From contig NZ_VCHQ01000001.1 in assembly GCF_005860775.1 (NCBI RefSeq), positions 1 to 64,000 of the forward strand: a stretch of 64,000 bases of DNA. Direction: 5' to 3'. Shown here piece after piece: positions 17,861-26,447 of this stretch. The first letter of the stretch is position 1, and each line of letters opens with the position of its first letter. The notes under the pieces are model-generated. The model made no database searches, had not been told where the DNA came from, and saw only the letters and a list, made by a program, of their open reading frames with translations. The position numbers were made by a program, and so were the translations under genes. The stretch is from Klebsiella indica (GTDB lineage Bacteria; Pseudomonadota; Gammaproteobacteria; Enterobacterales; Enterobacteriaceae).

Positions 17861-19459
17861 TTATTCCACAGAGACCTGTTCAAAGCGATGACCGCCAACC
17901 GGAGAGATCCTGTAACCTTTCACTTTATCGCTGATGGGTTCATACACCGTTGAATGGCCGATCATCACTGCCGGTACCTGCTGCGCCATCAGTTGCTGCG
18001 CCTGCTGATACAGTCGAACGCGCTGGTCATGATCCGGCTCGCTGCGCGCGGCATTAATCAGCGCTTCAAAGGATTTATCGCACCACCGCGAATAGTTCGC
18101 GCCGCCGTTCACTGCGGCGCAGCTAAAGAGCGGGCTAAAGAAATTATCCGGATCGCCATTATCACCTCCCCAGCCAATGAGTATCGTCTGGTGATCGCCC
18201 TGTGAGGCGCGTTTCAGATATTCACCCCATTCATAAGTGACGATTTTTGCCTGTACGCCAATAGCCGCCCAGTCAGCCTGAATCATTTCCGCCATCCGCC
18301 GTGCGTTCGGATTATAGGGGCGCTGGACCGGCATCGCCCAAATCTCGGTGCTGAAGCCATTGGCATAGCCCGCCTCGGCAAGCAATTTCCTGGCGTTGAG
18401 CGGATCGTAATCATGACTTTCGCGACCCGGCGCGTAGCCCCACATGGATGGCGGCAGCAAACTGTTGGCAATCTGGCCCGTGCCTTCATAAACCGCTTTG
18501 ATAATATCGGGTTTGTTAATTGCCAGCGCCAGCGCCTGGCGAACTTTCAGGTTATCAAATGGCTTCTTCTCGACATTAAACGACAGATAGCCGGTGTTCA
18601 GGCCAGCCTGGCGCAGCAGAGTAATATGCGCCGCTTTACTGATGGCCGGAATATCCGCTGGATTTGGCGAGGTCATGATCTGACACTCATTTTTTTGTAG
18701 TTTAGCGAAACGTATCGACGCATCCGGCGTAATACTGAATACCAGACGATCGATTTTCGTTTTTCCGCCCCAGTAATCGGCAAAGGATTTATACAGGATA
18801 CGTGAATCCTTCTGATACTGGACGAGCTGAAATGGCCCGGTTCCGATCGGCGCAAGATCGAGTTTCTCCGGTGTCCCCGCGCGCATCATTTTATCGGCAT
18901 ATTCCGCCGAGGTGATCGAGGCAAAACCCATTGCGATATCCGCAAGGAAAGGAACTTCAGGGTGAGCGAGGGTGAAAACCACCCGCCGATCGTCAAGTTT
19001 ACGGACGCTGACGATCAGTTTATCCAACCCCATTCCCGTAAAATAGGGGTAGTTGCCGCCCGAGACCTTATGCCACTCAGAGGCCGTATCTTTCTGGCGC
19101 ATAAAACTAAACACCACATCATCGGCATTGAAATCCCGGCTGGGGGTAAAATCCTTATTGCTTTGCCATTTCACATGTTCACGCAGGTAAAACGTGTAGG
19201 TTTTGCCATCAGGGCTGATCTCCCAGCGCTCCGCAAGGGAGGGGATCAGATCGGTGGTACCGTATTTAAAATCAATCAGTCGGTTGTATATGGGGTTAGC
19301 GCTGGCGTCATTGGTGACGCCGGTAGTATATAACTGCGGATTAAACCCCTCCGGCGACGCTTCAGAACAGTAAACCAGGGTTTTCGCCTGGGCTGCCGGA
19401 GTGACGGCGAGTGAAGCTAACAACGCGGGCAACATGAGCAGATAGTTTATTTTCCTCAT
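17861..19459 (-). CDS. DppA-like peptide/substrate-binding protein
   Basis: Periplasmic binding protein of the SBP_bac_5 (DppA/OppA) family, 532 residues. The signal peptide MRKINYLLMLPALLASLAVT ends near AAQAK. Family motifs are ASPEGFNPQLYTTGVT, LIPSLAERWEISPDGKTYTF and FNADDVVFSF. No peptide-type permease is nearby, so it may dock to a Dpp/Opp-type transporter encoded elsewhere. Lying between a sugar-type ATPase and a fucosidase is odd for this family and suggests a glycoconjugate or glycopeptide ligand (inference). Confidence 0.88.
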   Translation of the reverse strand: MRKINYLLMLPALLASLAVTPAAQAKTLVYCSEASPEGFNPQLYTTGVTNDASANPIYNRLIDFKYGTTDLIPSLAERWEISPDGKTYTFYLREHVKWQSNKDFTPSRDFNADDVVFSFMRQKDTASEWHKVSGGNYPYFTGMGLDKLIVSVRKLDDRRVVFTLAHPEVPFLADIAMGFASITSAEYADKMMRAGTPEKLDLAPIGTGPFQLVQYQKDSRILYKSFADYWGGKTKIDRLVFSITPDASIRFAKLQKNECQIMTSPNPADIPAISKAAHITLLRQAGLNTGYLSFNVEKKPFDNLKVRQALALAINKPDIIKAVYEGTGQIANSLLPPSMWGYAPGRESHDYDPLNARKLLAEAGYANGFSTEIWAMPVQRPYNPNARRMAEMIQADWAAIGVQAKIVTYEWGEYLKRASQGDHQTILIGWGGDNGDPDNFFSPLFSCAAVNGGANYSRWCDKSFEALINAARSEPDHDQRVRLYQQAQQLMAQQVPAVMIGHSTVYEPISDKVKGYRISPVGGHRFEQVSVE

Positions 19460-19481
19460 ATATCATCTCTTTTCGTCAGTT

Positions 19482-20549
19482 TTATAAGCGTCTTTGCGAG
19501 GCCGCATCGAATAACATCGCGCGCTGGTGATCCAGGGTAATAAAAATGGTCTCCCCCGCCCGCGCGCCGGATCGCCGGGTGGTAAACAGCATGATGTCAT
19601 GGCCATATAACGTGCCGTGGATCAGTTCCGATAGCCCGGTAGGCTCCACTAATGACACCCGCAGCGGTAGCGCGTCCGCCCTATCCGCAGTGGCGAGGCT
19701 GATATTCTCAGGACGAATACCGTAAATCACCTCTCGCCCACTCTCTTGTGCCGCCCACTGTGGATTAAGCGGTAACCGGACGTCGTCGCCGATAGCAACG
19801 CCGCTGGCGCACGTCAGGCCGTTAATAAAATTCATGGGGGGCGAACCGATAAAGCTGGCGACAAATTTATTCGCCGGGGTGTCGTACAGCTCCAGCGGTG
19901 TGCCCACTTGTTGAATAACGCCATGATTAAGCACCACGATGCGATCGGCGAGCGTCATCGCTTCGACCTGATCGTGGGTGACGTAGACAATGGTGTTATT
20001 CATCTGCTGATGCAGTTTCTTAATTTCCACCCGCATCTGTCCGCGCAGTTGCGCATCAAGGTTCGACAGCGGTTCATCAAACAGAAACACCTGCGGTTGA
20101 CGAACAATCGCCCTCCCCATGGCCACGCGCTGCCGCTGACCGCCGGAGAGCTCTTTTGGCCGTCGATCCAGCAAATGGCTGAGGCTGAGAATTTCCGCTG
20201 CCCGCCGTACCTTTTCGTCGATTTCGGCCCGCGGCCGCTTCTTAATTTCCAGGCTAAACCCCATATTGCGCGCCACGGTCAGGTGGGGATAAAGCGCATA
20301 GCTCTGAAACACCATCGAAATATCGCGATCTTTTGGCGGGACATCATTCATCAGCTTATTACCGATACGGATATCACCGCTGCTTGCCAGCTCCAGGCCA
20401 GCAATGGTGCGCAGTAACGTCGATTTTCCGCAGCCGGACGGACCGACCAGCACCACAAACTCACCATCCTGAATGGTGAGATTGATATCGCGTAAAACCT
20501 CGACGTTGCCATAGCATTTGTCGATTTGCGCCAGCGTAATTGCGGCCAT
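19482..20549 (-). CDS. Carbohydrate ABC importer ATPase (MalK/UgpC type)
   Basis: 355 residues. Walker [10 protein letters not shown], signature LSGGQRQRVAMGRAIVRQPQ, Walker B FLFDEPLSNLD, switch His in YVTHDQVEAMTLADRI, and a C-terminal OB-fold (TOBE) regulatory domain from about residue 235 (GIRPENISLA). The C-terminal domain and MSMVFQSYALYPH are typical of sugar importers. Energises the two permeases immediately upstream; 3 bases separate it from the second permease gene. Confidence 0.94.
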   Translation of the reverse strand: MAAITLAQIDKCYGNVEVLRDINLTIQDGEFVVLVGPSGCGKSTLLRTIAGLELASSGDIRIGNKLMNDVPPKDRDISMVFQSYALYPHLTVARNMGFSLEIKKRPRAEIDEKVRRAAEILSLSHLLDRRPKELSGGQRQRVAMGRAIVRQPQVFLFDEPLSNLDAQLRGQMRVEIKKLHQQMNNTIVYVTHDQVEAMTLADRIVVLNHGVIQQVGTPLELYDTPANKFVASFIGSPPMNFINGLTCASGVAIGDDVRLPLNPQWAAQESGREVIYGIRPENISLATADRADALPLRVSLVEPTGLSELIHGTLYGHDIMLFTTRRSGARAGETIFITLDHQRAMLFDAASQRRL

Positions 20550-20552
20550 TAT

Positions 20553-21377
20553 TTACCCCTTAACCGCCCCTGCGGTGAGTCCCTGAACCAAATAGCGTTG
20601 AATAAAGGCAAAAAACAGACAGGCCGGGATCAGCGCCAGCACTGCCGCAGCCATCATGTCGCCCCAGGAAACCGCAAACTTAGAGACGAAGCTGAGCAAC
20701 CCGACGGGGAAGGTCATCACCTCGTTCTTATTGATTAACATCAGAGAGAACAACAGTTCGCTCCAGGCCGCGGTAAAGACAAAACCCAGCGTTGCCGCCA
20801 TACCCGGCAACGTGAGCGGCATCAGCACACGATACAGCGCCTGAAAGCGGGTACATCCTTCCAGCATCGCCGACTCTTCAAGATCTTTCGGAATAGCATC
20901 GAAAAACGACTGCATTAAAAACGTGGCGAAAGGAACATTAAACGCCGTATAGATGAGGATTAAGCCGGACAGGCTGTTGGTGAGCCCGAGCGGCGCCATA
21001 ACGCGATAAATCGGCGCAATAATCATCACCAGCGGGAACATCTGGGTGAACAGCAGCAGCGCGGCGATGATCATTTTGCTGCGAAACTGAAAACGCGAAA
21101 ACGCATAGCCAGCAGCGGCGGAGATCAACGTGGTCAGCAGCGCTGTCGCCAGCGAAACGATCAGGCTATTGCTGAAAAACGTCGGAAAATCACTCTCCGT
21201 GAGCACCTTCCTGAAGTGGCTCAGCGTCAGACCGCTCGGCAGCAGGGTCACTCCCTGACTGAACAACAGTGGGTCCGGGGTGACGGCAATTTTGATGATC
21301 CAGTAAAGTGGAAACAGAGCGAACAGCAGATATGCGGCAATGCTGAGGCGATGTCCGATGAGCGGTAACAGGCGCAT
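20553..21377 (-). CDS. Carbohydrate ABC importer permease 2 (MalG/UgpE type)
   Basis: 274-residue inner-membrane protein with six predicted helices and the EAA loop DAIPKDLEESAMLEGCTRFQ before the last helices (ALYRVLMPLTLPGM). The ATG at 21377 is preceded by AAGGAGAAATC. Pairs with the permease gene 9 bases upstream. Confidence 0.93.
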   Translation of the reverse strand: MRLLPLIGHRLSIAAYLLFALFPLYWIIKIAVTPDPLLFSQGVTLLPSGLTLSHFRKVLTESDFPTFFSNSLIVSLATALLTTLISAAAGYAFSRFQFRSKMIIAALLLFTQMFPLVMIIAPIYRVMAPLGLTNSLSGLILIYTAFNVPFATFLMQSFFDAIPKDLEESAMLEGCTRFQALYRVLMPLTLPGMAATLGFVFTAAWSELLFSLMLINKNEVMTFPVGLLSFVSKFAVSWGDMMAAAVLALIPACLFFAFIQRYLVQGLTAGAVKG

Positions 21378-21386
21378 GATTTCTCC

Positions 21387-22313
21387 TTACTTCAACAGTT
21401 GATGACGAATACGCAGCAATACCAGCGCATAGACGGTCATCAGCAGTAGCAGAAACACAGCCATCGCCGAGGCGTAGCCAAAATCAAGTTTGCGATAGGC
21501 AGTGGTAAAGATGTAGCTCGATAAAATGGCGGTGGAGCCCGCAGGTCCGCCATCGGTCATCACGACGATCAGGTCGGCAAAGTTGGCAATCCAGATAGTG
21601 CGCAGCATCACGGTGATGGCAATCATCGGCGCGAGGAACGGCAGCGTTACGCGACGAAACTGCTGCCAGCCGCTGGCCCCGTCCATTGCCGCCGCTTCAT
21701 ACAAATCTTGTGGAATAGATTGCAGCGCGGCCAGCAGGGTGATGGCAAAAAATGGAATACCGAACCAGACGTTGGCGATCACTGGCCCCCATATTGCCAG
21801 TTGCGGATCGGACAAAATGTTGTAGGGCTGGCTCAGGATGCCTGAATCGCTTAACCACTGCGGCAACGGCCCGACCACCGGATTGAACAACCATGACCAT
21901 GTCAGCCCGGAGAGAAACGCCGGCACGGCCCAGGGCAAGAACACCAGCGCCTGCACCCAGCGCCGAAAGCGAAACTCGCGATTGAGCAACAGCGCCAGTA
22001 GCAGCCCGAAAAAGAACTGCAACAGTAGCGAGCTCAGCGTCCAGTTGAGGGTGTGACCAAGCGCTTTAAAAAAGCGCCGGTCATCGAGCATGGCGGAAAA
22101 GTTATCCCAGCCAACCCAACCGTTCTCCATCGGGTTAAGCAAGTTCATGCTCTGAAATGCATAGGAAATACCGATCGCCATAGGGACAAAAATAAATACG
22201 GCGATCAGTACCAGCCCCGGCGACAGATAGCACCAGGGCTCCAGCATTCTCGCCCATCGCTGGCGACGAGAACGCATGTTGCTGGCCGGCAATGACGTAT
22301 CAAGCATCAGCAT
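21387..22313 (-). CDS. Carbohydrate ABC importer permease 1 (MalF/UgpA type)
   Basis: 308-residue inner-membrane protein with six helices. The EAA loop is IPQDLYEAAAMDGASGWQQF followed by RRVTLPFLAPMI. The start MLMLDTSLPAS follows AGGAACG. It has the short-MalF layout common to UgpA-like permeases. It lies 18 bases after the solute-binding protein gene. Confidence 0.93.
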   Translation of the reverse strand: MLMLDTSLPASNMRSRRQRWARMLEPWCYLSPGLVLIAVFIFVPMAIGISYAFQSMNLLNPMENGWVGWDNFSAMLDDRRFFKALGHTLNWTLSSLLLQFFFGLLLALLLNREFRFRRWVQALVFLPWAVPAFLSGLTWSWLFNPVVGPLPQWLSDSGILSQPYNILSDPQLAIWGPVIANVWFGIPFFAITLLAALQSIPQDLYEAAAMDGASGWQQFRRVTLPFLAPMIAITVMLRTIWIANFADLIVVMTDGGPAGSTAILSSYIFTTAYRKLDFGYASAMAVFLLLLMTVYALVLLRIRHQLLK

Positions 22314-22331
22314 CGTTCCTCATGAAGGCCA

Positions 22332-23606
22332 TTATTTCTGCGCAGCAAGCCATGCTTTCTGCTCTTTCGTGAGGTATTTCGCCCACGCCTTCACCATCGT
22401 TGCGGTGTCGTTCTCTCCCAGCAGAGTCTCCTGCGAGCTTTCTTTGACGATCACCGAGTTGAAATATCCCCAGCCTTTCAGATGGGTAGGCATGGTCAAC
22501 GGCACATAATTCGGATCGTTCAGTTCTTTAAACCAACCGGAAAACTGGGGGGTTTTATAGAAGGGGTCCTGTTCAGCACCCTGATAAATGGGCAACGTGC
22601 CGACAAATTTCGCCCACGCCAGATTGTTCGTTTTATTACTGAGGAAGGCGATCAACGGCCAGGCGAGATCGTTCTGCTTGCCTTGTCTGAACATCGCCCA
22701 TCCGGTGTAGCCAATCGTCGGGAAGGCTTTGCCCGATGGACCTACCGGCATTGGCGCGACGGCGAAATCATCTGCTGGCATGCTATTTTTGATGGCGATC
22801 AGCGCATCGGGATCTTGATCCAGCATGGCGCACTTGCCGGAATAGAAACCGGAGACGATCTCATTGAATCCCCAGTTAATACTGTCTTTTGGCGCCCCGC
22901 CTTGCTGATACATATCCACCAGAAGCTGTGCGCCTTTAATCGCCCCAGGCTGCGTTAACGTGCTGTTACCCTCTTTATCAAAAAACGCCGGTGAGCCGTT
23001 CATGGCCGTCATAAACATCATCCAGGCGTTGGTGCCGCCGACGCCGCCGCGCAGACAGTAACCGCTGATGCCGTGACCTAACGCGCTGATCCGTTTCGCA
23101 TCGCTTGCAAACTCTTCCATGGTTTTCGGCGGCTCGCTCAGACCCGCCTCTCTGAACAGTTTCTTATTCCAGAACAGCGCCCGCATATAGAAGCCATAAG
23201 GGATCATGGTGGCCTTGCCGTTAGCGGCACGCGCCATCGCTAAGGTTTTAGCGGTAAGTTGTCCCGTGCCTTCCCAGCTTTTCATCCGTGGTTCAAGGTC
23301 CTCAAGCATGTTGTTGCTGGCGTAGAGGCCCTGCCAGGTATCAGGCATCTCCACCACATCCGGGATCTGACCGCTCTGTAACATCGTCCCGAGTTTCTCG
23401 AAAGCCTGCCCCCAGGGAAGCGAAATCAATTCGATTTCCGTACCAGGATGTTGCGCCTTATATTCATTGAGCATTTTCTGCAACAGCTCGGTACGCGGTG
23501 GGCTGGTGATCACTTCCACCACCGTCAGTTTGGCGGCCATGCTATTCAACGCCATGGTCAGTCCGGTTGCCAGAATCAGCGCTCTCAGCGTGAAGGGATG
23601 TGTCAT
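22332..23606 (-). CDS. Carbohydrate ABC importer solute-binding protein (UgpB/MalE type)
   Basis: 424-residue SBP_bac_1 protein. The signal peptide is MTHPFTLRALILATGLTMAL, with cleavage near NSMAA; it binds substrate in the periplasm. Motifs include LLQKMLNEYKAQHPGTEIEL, LGTMLQSGQIPDVVEMPDTW and IVSGFYSGKCAMLDQDP. The ATG at 23606 has CTGGAGAG upstream; a longer frame overlapping the PLP gene is rejected. Fucosidase at the operon end suggests the ligand contains fucose (inference). Confidence 0.92.
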   Translation of the reverse strand: MTHPFTLRALILATGLTMALNSMAAKLTVVEVITSPPRTELLQKMLNEYKAQHPGTEIELISLPWGQAFEKLGTMLQSGQIPDVVEMPDTWQGLYASNNMLEDLEPRMKSWEGTGQLTAKTLAMARAANGKATMIPYGFYMRALFWNKKLFREAGLSEPPKTMEEFASDAKRISALGHGISGYCLRGGVGGTNAWMMFMTAMNGSPAFFDKEGNSTLTQPGAIKGAQLLVDMYQQGGAPKDSINWGFNEIVSGFYSGKCAMLDQDPDALIAIKNSMPADDFAVAPMPVGPSGKAFPTIGYTGWAMFRQGKQNDLAWPLIAFLSNKTNNLAWAKFVGTLPIYQGAEQDPFYKTPQFSGWFKELNDPNYVPLTMPTHLKGWGYFNSVIVKESSQETLLGENDTATMVKAWAKYLTKEQKAWLAAQK

Positions 23607-23626
23607 TGCATTCTCTCCAGGGTGGT

Positions 23627-24793
23627 TTATGCGTGCGTTGCGGCGGTGAGGGCCTGTTGTAGATCGGCCCACAGATCCGCGGTATCTTCGAGACCGACTG
23701 AAATGCGGATCAGGCGGGGGGAAACGGCAAAATCAACAGCGGAATTAAACGCGCTGTCCTGATTGATAACGGAAATGGCCGGCATCACCAGGCTCTCAAA
23801 TCCGCCCCAGCTCACTCCCATATGGAACAGTTGCAGGGCGTTGCACAGTTTCGGGATATCAATAGATTCCGCCACGGCAAATGAAAACAGCCCACTGTAG
23901 CCGCTCAGGGATGACCACGACGGCGGTTGCAGTCCGGGGTGATAAACCGCGGTCACCTGCGGGTGGGCCTGGAGATTTTTCGCCAGCGTCAGCGCGCTGC
24001 GATGATGTTGCTGCATGCGCAGCGGCAGGGTACGTAATCCGCGCAGTAGCAATGACGCTTCCTGGGCAGACAGTTTTCCCCCGAGATACGGGCTGATGTG
24101 GCGACTGATATTGGCGATGTGCTGCCGACTGGAAATCACCAGCCCCGCAACCACATCGCTATGGCCGCTGATGTATTTCGAGGCCGAATGCACCACGATA
24201 TCGATCCCGCAGGCCAGAGGCTGCTGGAACAGCGGCGAAGCCCAGCTGTTATCAATAATGGTGGTCACCCCGGCGTCACGCGCCAGAGCAGAGAGTTGCT
24301 TAAGATTTTGTTCGCTCATCACCCAGCTTGCTGGGCTTTCCAGGTATAACAGACTGGCACCAGGCAACGCCGCGCGTATTGCCTCAGGATCGCCGCCATC
24401 AACAAACTCAGTGTCGATTCCAAAACGATGGCAGAAGCCGCGCAGGAAACGGTAAGTGTCAGGATAGACATGATTAATACAAACCACCTTTGCGCCAGGC
24501 GAGACAACGCTCAGAATCGCGTTGCTGATGGCCGCCATACCACTGCTAAACGCCAGACAGGCTTCACCGCCCTCCAGCGCCGCCACTTTATCCTGTAGCG
24601 CGACTACCGTCGGGTTATCGACGCGGGAGTAGAGTGGTTGATCGTTCTCGCCACGGAAACGCGCGATCATGCTGTCATAATCGCTGAAGGTGAAGAGCGA
24701 TGATTGGTAAATCGGTGGGGATACAGCCCCTTTTTCATGGCGCAGATCATGGGTAAGCAGGGTTTGCTTCTCAAGCGGTTTAGCGTTTGGCAT
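23627..24793 (-). CDS. PLP-dependent Cys/Met metabolism enzyme (gamma-synthase/lyase family)
   Basis: 388-residue fold-type I PLP enzyme of the cystathionine gamma-synthase/beta-lyase/methionine gamma-lyase family. The Schiff-base lysine is in HSASKYISGHSD. Family motifs are YSRVDNPTVVALQDKVAALE, CLAFSSGMAAISN and YLESPASW. The usual S-N-P-T near the N-terminus reads VDNPT. MetB, MetC, MegL or another specificity cannot be chosen by eye. Its start overlaps gntR by 14 bases. Being first structural gene in a sugar-uptake operon suggests it acts on an amino-acid part of the imported compound. Confidence 0.88.
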   Translation of the reverse strand: MPNAKPLEKQTLLTHDLRHEKGAVSPPIYQSSLFTFSDYDSMIARFRGENDQPLYSRVDNPTVVALQDKVAALEGGEACLAFSSGMAAISNAILSVVSPGAKVVCINHVYPDTYRFLRGFCHRFGIDTEFVDGGDPEAIRAALPGASLLYLESPASWVMSEQNLKQLSALARDAGVTTIIDNSWASPLFQQPLACGIDIVVHSASKYISGHSDVVAGLVISSRQHIANISRHISPYLGGKLSAQEASLLLRGLRTLPLRMQQHHRSALTLAKNLQAHPQVTAVYHPGLQPPSWSSLSGYSGLFSFAVAESIDIPKLCNALQLFHMGVSWGGFESLVMPAISVINQDSAFNSAVDFAVSPRLIRISVGLEDTADLWADLQQALTAATHA

Positions 24794-25490
24794 TAATCAC
24801 ATCCTTCATGTCGCGTTCAGTGATATCAAGAATCTGGTGGCAAATAGCCCGTGCCCCTTCGCTGTCGCGCTGACGAATGGCGTTGAAGAGCTCACGGTGC
24901 AGGGGTAAGGAGTCAGCAAACAGCGCCTGTTCAGGCGGCGACTCAAAAAAGGCGTGTAGCGAGTCGTAGACGCCGTTCAGCATCTGAAGCAGTAATGGGT
25001 TACCGGAGGCGCGATAAATGCTGGCGTGAAAGGCCCAGTCTTCCGCGCCCGCAGAACCGACCGCCATGTGTACGCGTTCCACCTCATCCAGCCGCCGCTC
25101 AATCTCGGCAAGATCCTCTGCGGTGGCGCGCTGAGCCGCCAGCACGCAGGATTCCGATTCGATAATACGGCGCACTTCCAGGGCGTGGAGCATATTGGTC
25201 GAGTCGTTTTTAAAGCGCAGTGAGAGAAAGCTATCGTTGATGCCAATATCCACCTGCAGGAAGGTACCGCTGCCTTTTTTGCGCAGGATAATTCCCAGCG
25301 CTTCCCAGCGTTTAAGCGCTTCACGTACCGTGTTGCGGCTTACGCCTAATTTCTCCGCCAGAATCCGTTCAGGCGGTAAACGGCTGCCAGTCTGGATGCC
25401 AGATTGCGCGATATAACGCGTCAACGCATCGAGAATCAACGTATCGCTCTGCGGTGTGGAAATAGGAGAAAGCGCTGCTGATGTGTTCAT
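24780..25490 (-). CDS. GntR-family (FadR/FCD subfamily) transcriptional regulator
   Basis: 236 residues. N-terminal winged helix with the classic SRLPPERILAEKLGVSRNTV and REALKRWEALGII. The C-terminal FCD effector domain (about 90-230) has the metal-site pattern RRIIESESCVLAA, DWAFHASIYRASGNPLL and HRELFNAI. First gene of the operon it probably represses. ATG at 25490 follows CAGGG. The inducer is unknown but is likely a breakdown product of the imported compound. Confidence 0.92.
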   Translation of the reverse strand: MNTSAALSPISTPQSDTLILDALTRYIAQSGIQTGSRLPPERILAEKLGVSRNTVREALKRWEALGIILRKKGSGTFLQVDIGINDSFLSLRFKNDSTNMLHALEVRRIIESESCVLAAQRATAEDLAEIERRLDEVERVHMAVGSAGAEDWAFHASIYRASGNPLLLQMLNGVYDSLHAFFESPPEQALFADSLPLHRELFNAIRQRDSEGARAICHQILDITERDMKDVINAKR

Positions 25491-25502
25491 CGCCCTGCCT
25501 TA

Positions 25503-25525
25503 ATTGGTCCAACATCTCTACCAAT
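25503..25525. promoter_or_regulatory. Probable operator of the GntR regulator
   Basis: Palindromic ATTGGT(11)ACCAAT, perfect over 6 bases per arm, 13 bases before the gntR start codon. The inner TTGGTCCAA is the type of site used by FadR-subfamily GntR proteins. Position suggests autorepression of the whole operon. Confidence 0.6.
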
Positions 25526-25854
25526 AGTTAAAGCAATAAGCAGGCCATATTTTTTATCATTGAATTTAAATGAGTTTTTTTATTCTGGATGATGAGTCTG
25601 GTTGTTTGTGGTGCAAATTAATCGGTTTTGCACCAGCGCAGATCCCGGCAAATGAGCGATTAACAGAGAAGCGTATGCCTGGCGCAGGCGACAGGGGAAC
25701 AAGCGCGGCAATAATGGCCGCAACACGGATTAACGAGCCCGTCACGCGCAAACATCCGCGGGCCTGAGAGTGCACAACGGATGCGGCCTCGTACACCGGA
25801 ACGGCGGTGCCGGCATATAAACGACCGCCGCTATAAAGATGAGACGGTTTGGTG
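25526..25854. other. Intergenic region upstream of the GntR operon
   Basis: Holds the AT-rich operon promoter near 25530-25580. The rest shows several short open frames on both strands, none with a ribosome site or recognisable family. I see no gene here. Confidence 0.5.
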
Positions 25855-26040
25855 CTACATGTAATGTTCAAACTGCCATGCAGCAACGGCCACCAGTACG
25901 AATAAGACAGCAAGGATAACGCCAGTCATCCGGCGGCGAGTATAGAACGCAATCCAGGCGGAGACGCCAATCAACGTCAAGGTCACCGGCCAACAGGCAA
26001 TGGCGGTAAGGTAAGCAACTATCAGATAATCCTTAATCAA
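25855..26040 (-). CDS. Small two-helix membrane protein, TTG start
   Basis: 61 residues, (M)IKDYLIVAYLTAIACWPVTL onward. There are two hydrophobic segments (about 6-31 and 38-55) split by a basic FYTRRRM loop. The start codon is TTG at 26040, with AAAGGAG seven bases upstream, which supports translation. No family recognised. It stands alone between the GntR operon and a family-A repeat, so its role is unknown. Confidence 0.55.
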   Translation of the reverse strand: MIKDYLIVAYLTAIACWPVTLTLIGVSAWIAFYTRRRMTGVILAVLFVLVAVAAWQFEHYM

Positions 26041-26161
26041 AACGCGCTCCTTTGATGGTTTTCCCGCCGTTTGGATCGCGGGATATGGTGATGGTACACC
26101 ATCGCGCTAACGCGTTCCTTTATCTCTCCGTTAAATCAGTGCATCTGTACACCTTCTTGTG

Positions 26162-26298
26162 TATACCCGTCATACTTCAGAGGGTATGTGCGTTGACAAT
26201 AACGCGGCCCATTTCTGGATCTCATCCCACAAGGTCCGTCAGGCGCTATTCAAAATGACTCATTGTCTTATTCTGCGACTCGAATTATTTAGGGTATA
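26162..26298. repeat. Family-A MITE-like palindromic repeat
   Basis: Left end TATACCCGTCATACTTCAG, right end CGACTCGAATTATTTAGGGT followed by ATA: terminal inverted repeats matching the copies near 15.2 kb and 63.8 kb. It lies upstream of the amidohydrolase gene. Confidence 0.8.
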
Positions 26299-26447
26299 GA
26301 TTACCCGTCTTCTCTGTTCATTAAAATAGAACGCGTTTATTTTTATGCTAACGACAGCTACAGGCCTCTTATATATATTGATATCAAATGGTGTTATTGG
26401 TGAGGCAGACCAATGATTGTTTAATATTACTCACTCTGGAGAATGAG

